From AC-69 sp035701505 (lineage in GTDB: Bacteria > Actinomycetota > UBA4738 > HRBIN12), in contig DASSSA010000127.1 of assembly GCA_035701505.1 (NCBI GenBank), positions 1 through 20,484 on the forward strand: a stretch of 20,484 nt of DNA, read 5' to 3'. This document shows, piece by piece, positions 15,549-20,484 of the stretch; within the stretch, counting starts at the first letter, position 1; every line of letters starts with the position of its first letter. Under the pieces are notes generated by a model that ran no database searches, was not told the origin of the DNA, and worked only from the letters and a program-made list of their open reading frames with translations. The translations under genes were made by a program, and so were the position numbers.

Positions 15549-16244
15549 TTACGAGACGCTCGCCGCTGCGATGAAGTCCGAGACGCTGGCTCGGCCGAAC
15601 CTCGTTTCGCGAACGAGGATGTCCAGCACCGCCGCGGCCCCCGGCCTGTCCCGCATCACGGCGACGATCATGTACAGCCCGGAGCTCGGGATGCCGACGG
15701 TCCGGACGGGTCCGTAGCCCGGTGCGGCGACGAAGTAGGCCCACCGTGTCGCCGCGTCGAGGGTCTGGCACACGCCCTCGCCGATCGCCACGTAGTCGCC
15801 GGGAGAGTTTGGCAGACCATCCGCGAAGGATGGCCGGTGATCGACCACGATCTGTTTGGTGGCGCTGCACTCGGGAGACCTGGTCAACGCGTCGAGGGCC
15901 GGTCCGGTCGCGGCCAGGTAGTAGTAATCGGAGGGGACGCCGATCCGCGTGCCGTCCACCCACATAACGGCCATCCCCGCGTCCGGAGCCGGGCCCCCGA
16001 CCCAATCCTTGAGCTTGGGCGAGGCGATGAACCCCTGTTGGGCGTCGCTCGCCCCGAAGGGTTGAGGATGCCATCGATCGGGGATCATGGCCGTCACCCC
16101 TCCGGCCTCGACCTCGGTGAACGGGCTCGGGGATTCGTGGATCCGCAGGATCGAGGGGCCGAGCGGGGGCGTCGACCCTGCGGCCGCGTCGCGGCATGCC
16201 GCGGCGACCATGGCGATGACCAGGCAGCCCGCAATCTTCCGCAA
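15549..16244 (-). CDS. Putative lipoprotein of unknown function (TTG start)
   Basis: The product is 231 aa. An N-terminal signal (MRKIAG, hydrophobic core, VAAAC) marks Cys17 as the probable lipidated residue, so it is likely anchored outside the cytoplasmic membrane. After it come about 210 residues with Trp, Tyr and Gly and several beta-strand-like stretches. The two later Cys residues (in SPECSATK and GEGVCQTL) could form a disulfide. I recognise no family. The start is TTG-16244 because it gives the Lys/Arg n-region and has GGGGAA a few bases upstream; the only internal ATG would cut the signal. A -10-like TATGCT lies at 16262-16267 on this strand. It converges on gcvT with a 3-nt gap. 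Confidence 0.7.
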   Translation of the reverse strand: MRKIAGCLVIAMVAAACRDAAAGSTPPLGPSILRIHESPSPFTEVEAGGVTAMIPDRWHPQPFGASDAQQGFIASPKLKDWVGGPAPDAGMAVMWVDGTRIGVPSDYYYLAATGPALDALTRSPECSATKQIVVDHRPSFADGLPNSPGDYVAIGEGVCQTLDAATRWAYFVAAPGYGPVRTVGIPSSGLYMIVAVMRDRPGAAAVLDILVRETRFGRASVSDFIAAASVS

Positions 16245-16335
16245 CCCCGATTCCCCGACCGAGCATAGACCGGGTAGCGCATCCCCGCCAGCGCGTAAGG
16301 TCGTAGGCCGCCCCCCGCTGGAGCGTCGCCCCGCG

Positions 16336-16353
16336 CCTGGTCGGAAGACCAGG
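16336..16353 (-). terminator. Possible terminator hairpin after the two-component genes
   Basis: A perfect 7-bp stem with 4-nt loop, CCTGGTC-GGAA-GACCAGG, lies 30 nt downstream of the kinase stop in the 138-bp gap before the lipoprotein gene. No T-run follows, so it could be a GC-type terminator or only a hairpin. A third copy of GACCAGG at 16376-16382 abuts the kinase stop codon. I see nothing else in 16245-16382 besides the TATGCT noted for the lipoprotein. Confidence 0.35.
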
Positions 16354-16382
16354 TGATCCTGGCGTGAGCTGCTATGACCAGG

Positions 16383-17624
16383 TTATCGGGGGCCGATCGA
16401 ATCGATCGTCGGGGGTCCGATGTCCTCGTTCGTGAGCGTGGGCGGGGACAGGATCTTCTCGCCGCGGTGGGCCGGGAGGCAGAACGAGACCCGGGTACCG
16501 CCGGCAGGGACGGGATCGGCCCAGATGACGCCGCCGTGCTGGAGCACCAGGCGCCTGGCCATGTGCAAGCCGATGCCGATCCCGGATCGCTCCTTTCGGA
16601 GGATGTCCTCACCCGTGGTGAAGGCCTCGTTGAATGCCTGAGCCACGACGTCCCGGGCCATCCCAAGACCACCGTCGGTCACCGATAGCACCACGCCCTC
16701 GTCCACGGTCCGAGCCCGGATGCTGACCGACCCGTCCTCGGGGGAGTACCGGCACGCGTTGTCCAGGAGCTGGCGGATGACCTCCGAGATCCTTACCGGG
16801 TCCGCCAGGGCCGGGAGGCGCTCGGGGATCAGTCGCTGGATCTCGATGATCGGGTAGTGGCGGTGCACCTCGTCGGCTGCGTGGCGGATCAGGGGCGCCA
16901 GGTCGACCTCGGTGAGCTTCAGCGAGAGCGTCCCCTGCTCGAGCTCGGCGATCGTCAGCATCTCGTCAACGATCATCATCAGCTTCTCCAACGAGTCGCC
17001 CAGCTTGTCCAGGAACTCCTCTCGCTCTTCCTCGGAGACCCAGCGATTTCGAAGCACGTAGGCGATCCCCTTGGCCACGGTGATGGGGGTGCGGAGCTCG
17101 TGAGAGACGTTCGCCAGGAAGTCCGCCTTGGCTGACGTCACATCCTCCTCGACCCGTTTGGTGTCCTGGACAGCCGCGGTGTTCAGCTCGCGATAGGCGC
17201 GCGCCGGATCGGCGAACCCCTCCGCCAGGAGCCCGGCGACCCGTGGGCTGATGTTGAGGTTCCCCTCCAGGATGGAGCGGATGGCCGCCACGACCACCTC
17301 GGGGCCGTCGGACTTCAACAGGTACCCGGAGGTTCCCGCTGCGATCATCTCCGAAGCGGTGAAGGGGGAGTCCAGGGACGTCCAGCAGATGACCCTGGTC
17401 TGGGGAACGGTGGCGATGAGCCGTCGGACGAGCTCCGCCCCAGACAGGCCGGTCATGCCGGCTTCGACCACGACCACGTCGGGTTGGATCCGCGCCGCCA
17501 CGTCGACGGCCCTGAACCCGTCGGTCACCGCCTCGCTCTCGACGTCAGCGCTCGACTTGAGCAGGGCGTATTGCAGCTGGGCCAGCCCGTCCGCGGTGTC
17601 GCACAGGAGCAGTTTGATGGGCAC
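16383..17624 (-). CDS. Soluble histidine kinase with degenerate N-terminal receiver domain
   Basis: The product is 413 aa with no membrane segment. Residues 1-125 align by eye with the receiver of the neighbouring regulator: Thr82 and Lys104 (YLLK) are kept, but the phospho-acceptor Asp is Glu54 (DVVVVEAGMTG) and the N-terminal acid pair is reduced to Asp9 (LLCDTAD). This domain should not be phosphorylated normally; Glu may mimic the active state. The kinase core follows: H-box VSHELRTPITVAKG with His175, N-box QLLDNACRYS, G1 VTDGGLGM and G2 GIGIGLHMARRL. GTG-17624 is the start, with AAGG close upstream. It is 83 nt downstream of the NarL-type regulator on the same strand, so the two are likely partners. 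The closest domain logic is a cytoplasmic kinase controlled by protein-protein contact. Confidence 0.9.
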   Translation of the reverse strand: MPIKLLLCDTADGLAQLQYALLKSSADVESEAVTDGFRAVDVAARIQPDVVVVEAGMTGLSGAELVRRLIATVPQTRVICWTSLDSPFTASEMIAAGTSGYLLKSDGPEVVVAAIRSILEGNLNISPRVAGLLAEGFADPARAYRELNTAAVQDTKRVEEDVTSAKADFLANVSHELRTPITVAKGIAYVLRNRWVSEEEREEFLDKLGDSLEKLMMIVDEMLTIAELEQGTLSLKLTEVDLAPLIRHAADEVHRHYPIIEIQRLIPERLPALADPVRISEVIRQLLDNACRYSPEDGSVSIRARTVDEGVVLSVTDGGLGMARDVVAQAFNEAFTTGEDILRKERSGIGIGLHMARRLVLQHGGVIWADPVPAGGTRVSFCLPAHRGEKILSPPTLTNEDIGPPTIDSIGPR

Positions 17625-17633
17625 ACCCTTGGT

Positions 17634-17655
17634 ATCGGTTTACCAGCTGACCGAT
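17634..17655. repeat. Inverted repeat upstream of the hybrid kinase
   Basis: ATCGGT (17634-17639) and ACCGAT (17650-17655) form a 6-bp inverted repeat with a 10-bp spacer, ending 10 bp before the kinase start. A second symmetry, CCGAGGC-G-GCCTCGG (17682-17696), lies between it and the end of the regulator gene and could fold in the mRNA. The first is a plausible binding site for the cognate regulator or an mRNA structure near the start; neither is proven. Confidence 0.3.
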
Positions 17656-17707
17656 TGAGGAAGCTCGCTCTACCCGGCCCCCCGAGGCGGCCTCGGCGAG
17701 TCCGCTG

Positions 17708-18346
17708 TTACTCGACCAGGCCGCTCCTGATGGCGATGGCTACCGCCTGGGCCCGGTCGTTGGCCCCCAGCTTCTCGAAGATCCGCTCGAGATGGGTCTT
17801 TACCGTGTGGGGGGAGATCCCCAGGTCGTGCGCGACCTCCTTGGTGGTTGCCCCGTAGGCCACCTTCTGGAGGATCTCCTTCTCGCGGGCAGAAAGCCCC
17901 GGGACGTCCGGGCGCTTGTCGGCGAACTGGACCTCCTCGATGAAAGCCTTGGTGAGTTGGGGGTGGATGACTGCCTTTCCCTCGACGGCCAGCCGGGCCG
18001 CGTTCACCAGCTCCTCGGCCGATGCGTCCTTCAACAGGTAACCCGACACGCCCGCCTGGATCGCCTCGGAGATGGAGGCTCTGGACTCGTCCACCGTGAA
18101 CAGGATGACTTTGGTGTCCGGGGATGCCTGCTTGATGGCCCTCGTTGCCTCGATCCCGCCCATCCCGGGCATCCGGACGTCCATGAACACGACATCGGGT
18201 CGCAGGTCTCCTGCCTTGGTCACCGCCTCCTCACCGCTCGCCGCCTCCCCGATGACCTGGACCCCCTCCTCCAGGTCCAGGGCGGAATGAAGTCCCTCCC
18301 TGGTCACCGGGTGGTCGTCGACGATCAGGATCTTGATGGCGGGCAT
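17708..18346 (-). CDS. NarL/FixJ-family response regulator
   Basis: The product is 212 aa, the normal length. The receiver has a complete active site: Asp10/Asp11 (IVDDHPV), phospho-acceptor Asp56 (VVFMDVRMPGM), Thr84 and Lys106 (GYLLKD). Residues about 150-212 form a LuxR-type helix-turn-helix (LSAREKEILQKVAYG, KEVAHDLGISPHTVKTHL), so it is a DNA-binding transcription factor, active as a dimer on phosphorylation. ATG-18346 is preceded by AAAGG. The hybrid kinase at 16383-17624 follows on the same strand and is the likely phosphodonor. The targets are unknown; the divergent DUF59 gene shares its 71-bp upstream region. Confidence 0.93.
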   Translation of the reverse strand: MPAIKILIVDDHPVTREGLHSALDLEEGVQVIGEAASGEEAVTKAGDLRPDVVFMDVRMPGMGGIEATRAIKQASPDTKVILFTVDESRASISEAIQAGVSGYLLKDASAEELVNAARLAVEGKAVIHPQLTKAFIEEVQFADKRPDVPGLSAREKEILQKVAYGATTKEVAHDLGISPHTVKTHLERIFEKLGANDRAQAVAIAIRSGLVE

Positions 18347-18381
18347 GCCAGCCTTTGCCGGTCGGTTGTCGATAGTGGCCC

Positions 18382-18411
18382 TAGGATAGAGGGTGAATCG
18401 GCCGATAGGAC
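18382..18411 (+). promoter_or_regulatory. Two -10-like elements before the DUF59 gene
   Basis: TAGGAT at 18382-18387 and TAGGAC at 18406-18411 both match the TANNN(T/C) pattern. The second is 6 nt before GTG-18418, which predicts a leaderless mRNA. The first overlaps TATCCT on the opposite strand (18384-18389), which could serve the divergent response regulator gene. No -35 stands out. Confidence 0.4.
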
Positions 18412-18417
18412 GGAAGC

Positions 18418-18750
18418 GTGGACCAGAACGAGCGGATGGATCAGTCGGCTGGATTGACCGAGGATCAGGTCCTCGAGGCCCTGCGGAACGTCTTCGACCC
18501 TGAACTCGGGATCAACATCGTCGACCTCGGCCTGGTGTACTCGGTGAAGATCGAGGACGGGGTCGTACATATCGAGTACACCCTCACCACAATGGCGTGC
18601 CCCATCGGCCCGCTGATCGAGCAACAGATGCAACAACTCCTGGCCACGGTCCCGGGCGTCGATGGCGTGGACGCCGAGATGGTGCTCCGTCCGCCGTGGA
18701 GCCCGGAAATGATGTCGGAGGAGGCAAAGGCGGCCCTGGGCGTCTTCTAG
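18418..18750 (+). CDS. DUF59/MIP18-family Fe-S assembly protein (SufT-like)
   Basis: The product is 110 aa. The MIP18/DUF59 core covers about residues 14-90: DPELGINIVDLGLVY (27-41) and TLTTMACPIGPLIEQQM with the conserved Cys61. Family members (SufT, PaaD, CIAO2/MIP18) help mature Fe-S proteins. Actinobacterial suf operons usually end with such a gene. Here it is on the same strand as sufB but separated from it by the rhodanese gene and two intergenic gaps. The start is GTG-18418, 6 nt after TAGGAC; ATG-18436 would remove six residues without touching the domain. PaaD-type function is unlikely because no phenylacetate gene is near. Confidence 0.85.
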   Translation: MDQNERMDQSAGLTEDQVLEALRNVFDPELGINIVDLGLVYSVKIEDGVVHIEYTLTTMACPIGPLIEQQMQQLLATVPGVDGVDAEMVLRPPWSPEMMSEEAKAALGVF

Positions 18751-18783
18751 GCGGGCGGCCTCCCGAGACTTCCATGGGTTCCC

Positions 18784-18813
18784 TTGACAGTGCACCTGCA
18801 ACACGGGGAGAAT
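18784..18813 (+). promoter_or_regulatory. Candidate housekeeping promoter upstream of the rhodanese gene
   Basis: TTGACA (18784-18789, a perfect -35) is followed after 18 bp by GAGAAT (18808-18813, 4 of 6 -10 positions). It would give a leader of about 215 nt for the rhodanese gene. That 285-bp gap (18751-19035) also holds a GC-rich self-complementary stretch at about 18911-18956 (GGCGCCGGCGC against GCGCCGGCC), which could fold in the leader. I could not match it to a known riboswitch. Confidence 0.4.
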
Positions 18814-18976
18814 CGCGGTCGAATCCGAGCTTGGGGGTCGGAATTCAGTGATCCGAACGCGCTGCTACGGGCTGGTGGGGGCCATGATCCCCTCCCGGCT
18901 GTGCTGTAGCGGCGCCGGCGCCCGCCCGGGGGCGCACCCCCACTCCGCGCCGGCCTGATCCCGCGGGAACGCTCCG

Positions 18977-19004
18977 GGAACGATCCATCGATCGCTTTGT
19001 CTAG
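18977..19004 (+). promoter_or_regulatory. Candidate ECF-sigma promoter of the rhodanese gene
   Basis: GGAAC (18977-18981), a 17-bp spacer and GTCTAG (18999-19004) resemble -35/-10 pairs of extracytoplasmic-function sigma factors. The predicted start is about 25-30 nt before ATG-19036, leaving room for its strong ribosome-binding site. CGGGAACG occurs twice at an 11-bp period (18964-18971 and 18975-18982), so the -35 motif is duplicated. Confidence 0.35.
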
Positions 19005-19035
19005 AGCTGTCATTGGCAAGAGGAAGGAGGAGGCG

Positions 19036-19878
19036 ATGGGCGCGTACGCCAATCCCGACGCGTTGGTCGAGACGGACTGGCTCGAGGAGCACCTGAACGA
19101 CCCCGGCATCCGGGTGATCGAGGTCGACGAGGACACGCAGGCCTACGAGAAGGGGCACATCCCCGGCTCCGTGGCGTGGAACTGGACCACCGACCTGCAC
19201 GCGAAGGTGGGCCGGGAATACGCCTCCAAGGCTGAGTTCTCCGACTTGCTGTCGCGCGCCGGCGTGGGCAAGGACACCACGGTCGTGGTGTATGGAGGCA
19301 ACAACAACTGGTTCGCCGCGTACGCCTATTGGCTCCTGAAGCTCCGGGGCTTCGATGACGTGAAGCTCCTGAACGGCGGAAGGAAGAAGTGGGAGCTCGA
19401 GAGCCGCGAGCTCACCCAGGACACGCCGGCCACCAAGGCCACCGGGTTCAAGATCGAGGGGAGGGAGCGCCCCGGGATCCGGGCCCTCCGCGACGAGGTC
19501 TTGACCGAGCTGGGGCGGACGGCCTTCGTGGACGTCCGCTCGCCCGAGGAATATAGGGGGGAGAAGCTGGCTCCCGATCACCTGCCGCAGGAACAGTCGC
19601 AAGTGCCGGGCCACATCCCAGCGGCCGCGAACATCCCGTGGGTCAAGGCGGCGAACGAGGACGGCACGTTCAAGTCGGCCGAGGAGCTCCAGGCCCTTTA
19701 CGAGGGTGAGGGCGTGACCCCAGATCGGGAGGTCATCGCTTACTGCCGTATCGGCGAGCGCTCGAGCCACACGTGGTTTGCGCTCACCGAGCTGCTCGGC
19801 TACGGGACCGTCAGGAACTACGACGGGTCCTGGACCGAGTACGGCTCGCTCGTCGGCGCACCGGTAGAGAAGGGTTAG
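19036..19878 (+). CDS. Tandem-rhodanese thiosulfate sulfurtransferase
   Basis: The product is 280 aa with two rhodanese domains (about 8-125 and 150-275). The C-terminal domain has the active loop CRIGERSSHTWF with Cys237, which carries the persulfide. The N-terminal domain has Asn residues in the corresponding area (YGGNNNW) and is inactive, as usual for TST-type enzymes. Blocks such as LPQEQSQVPGHIP and NYDGSWTEYGSLVGAP are close to mycobacterial CysA2/SseA as I remember them. ATG-19036 is set by GGAAGGAGGAGG just upstream; an in-frame TTG at 18997 lacks one. The position between DUF59 and sufB suggests sulfur delivery for Fe-S or lipoyl sulfur, but assimilation or cyanide detoxification is also possible. 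Confidence 0.92.
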   Translation: MGAYANPDALVETDWLEEHLNDPGIRVIEVDEDTQAYEKGHIPGSVAWNWTTDLHAKVGREYASKAEFSDLLSRAGVGKDTTVVVYGGNNNWFAAYAYWLLKLRGFDDVKLLNGGRKKWELESRELTQDTPATKATGFKIEGRERPGIRALRDEVLTELGRTAFVDVRSPEEYRGEKLAPDHLPQEQSQVPGHIPAAANIPWVKAANEDGTFKSAEELQALYEGEGVTPDREVIAYCRIGERSSHTWFALTELLGYGTVRNYDGSWTEYGSLVGAPVEKG

Positions 19879-19893
19879 CACCCTTCACTGGGA

Positions 19894-19921
19894 GCGGGCC
19901 GGGCCTCCCGGCCCGGCCCGC
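19894..19921 (+). terminator. GC-rich terminator hairpin after the rhodanese gene
   Basis: A perfect 12-bp stem (19894-19905 with 19910-19921) closes a TCCC loop, 16 nt after the stop codon. There is no T-run, which is common for actinobacterial hairpin terminators. The rest of the 191-bp gap to sufB holds only the candidate promoter at 19984-20013. Confidence 0.7.
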
Positions 19922-19983
19922 CCGCCGCCTCACCCCACCCGCCCAGGTGAGGGCGTTCCAGCCACTAAATCCGACCTGAGAGA

Positions 19984-20013
19984 TGGACTTTCGTGGTCCG
20001 GCGAGGCTATCCT
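19984..20013 (+). promoter_or_regulatory. Candidate sufB promoter
   Basis: TGGACT (19984-19989) and TATCCT (20008-20013) are separated by 18 bp and would start transcription about 50 nt before GTG-20070. No clear SufR or IscR-type box was recognised, and no sufR gene lies between the rhodanese gene and sufB, where actinobacteria often carry it. Confidence 0.35.
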
Positions 20014-20069
20014 GTAGGGGCCGGGCTGAGGGGCTGAATGGGCCCGACAACGAGGATCAGGGGACCCAC

Positions 20070-20484
20070 GTGGCCATCACTCAGGAAGAGCACCTCAAGG
20101 AGCTTTCCAAGGGATACCGGTTCGACTGGAAGGATCCTGACCACTCCGTCTTCCAGCCCAAGCGCGGGTTGTCCGAGGCCGTGGTGGAGGAGATCTCAGA
20201 GCTGAAGTCGGAGCCGGACTGGATGCGCAAGTTCCGGCTGAAGGCCCTGAAGCATTTCGAACGGCGGCCGATGCCGTGGTGGGGCGCCGACCTGTCGGAC
20301 ATCGACTTCGACAACATCTACTACTTCATCCGATCGACCGAGCAGCAGGCCCAGAGCTGGGAGGACCTGCCCGAGGACATCCGGGGGACCTGGGACAGGC
20401 TCGGGATCCCCGAGGCGGAGAAGAAATACCTCGGCGGAGTCAGCGCGCAGTACGAGAGCGAGGTCGTGTACCACAAGATCAAGG
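20070..20484 (+). CDS. sufB: Fe-S cluster assembly protein SufB, 5' part
   Basis: This is the scaffold subunit of the SufBC2D complex, which builds Fe-S clusters de novo. Only the first 138 residues are in the window. The N-terminal family signature is clear: LSEAVVEEISELKSEPDWM, RKFRLKALKHFERRPMPWWG, then DLSDIDFDNIYYFIRS and the segment LGIPEAEKKYLGGVSAQYES. The later catalytic and beta-helix parts lie outside. GTG-20070 is the start; CAGGGG is a few bases upstream. Because LipA, DUF59 and the rhodanese are nearby, the suf operon probably continues to the right with sufD, sufC and sufS, which I cannot see. Confidence 0.93.
   Translation, partial: MAITQEEHLKELSKGYRFDWKDPDHSVFQPKRGLSEAVVEEISELKSEPDWMRKFRLKALKHFERRPMPWWGADLSDIDFDNIYYFIRSTEQQAQSWEDLPEDIRGTWDRLGIPEAEKKYLGGVSAQYESEVVYHKIK

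Noticed and set aside
16391..16405. Perfect palindrome CGATCGA-A-TCGATCG near the 3' end of the hybrid kinase
   Set aside because: It lies within the coding end and could be codon chance; there is no T-run and no promoter next to it.
18890..18960. GC-rich foldable leader before the rhodanese gene as a riboswitch
   Set aside because: I could not match it to any SAM, THF or other riboswitch core; it is noted only as a foldable stretch.

Overview
The window is a dense, high-GC stretch of bacterial chromosome that I read as Actinomycetota, probably a deep-branching or uncultivated lineage. Reasons: the zinc-ribbon protein/RNase HI pair matches the mycobacterial Rv2229c-Rv2228c order as I remember it; the tandem rhodanese looks like mycobacterial CysA/SseA; promoters resemble TANNNT with little -35; GTG and TTG starts are frequent. 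I see no tRNA, CRISPR array, IS element or prophage gene. The assignment is inference, since no database could be consulted.

Layout. 1-716: a truncated zinc-ribbon protein and RNase HI, whose first catalytic Asp lies upstream of every ATG/GTG/TTG in its frame. 664-1584 (-): a lipoprotein. 1621-2007 (+): RNase P RNA (rnpB). 2038-6945 (-): a branched-chain 2-oxoacid dehydrogenase E1 pair (bkdAA, bkdAB), a membrane PAS-PAS histidine kinase, and lipoyl synthase lipA, probably one transcript. 7005-8732 (+): a possible small ORF, a thioredoxin-TPR protein and a methyltransferase. 8708-14404 (-): an operon in the order lpd (E3), E1-alpha, E1-beta, E2, lipB. 14439-15545 (+): gcvT, divergent from lpd. 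15549-16244 (-): a second lipoprotein. 16383-18346 (-): a NarL-type response regulator and a soluble histidine kinase with a degenerate N-terminal receiver. 18418-18750 (+): a DUF59/SufT-like protein. 19036-19878 (+): a tandem rhodanese. 20070 to the edge (+): the start of sufB.

How the genes fit together. About 12.5 kb gathers most of a lipoate economy: LipB transfers octanoyl groups from ACP, LipA inserts the two sulfurs, E2 carries the lipoyl arm, E3 reoxidises it, and two different E1 pairs feed it. GcvT belongs to the third lipoyl system, glycine cleavage, which shares E3. LipA consumes Fe-S sulfur, and the right end holds Fe-S and sulfur-transfer genes (DUF59, rhodanese, sufB). Only one E2 is visible for two E1 pairs, and gcvH/gcvP are absent here.

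The points most worth a second look are: the kinase whose receiver has Glu at the phospho-acceptor position; the sensor kinase between bkdAB and lipA; the two E1 pairs with one E2; a CsoR/CstR-like palindrome between bkdAA and the thioredoxin gene; and TAGGA(T/C) -10 elements exactly 6 nt before two start codons, implying leaderless transcripts.
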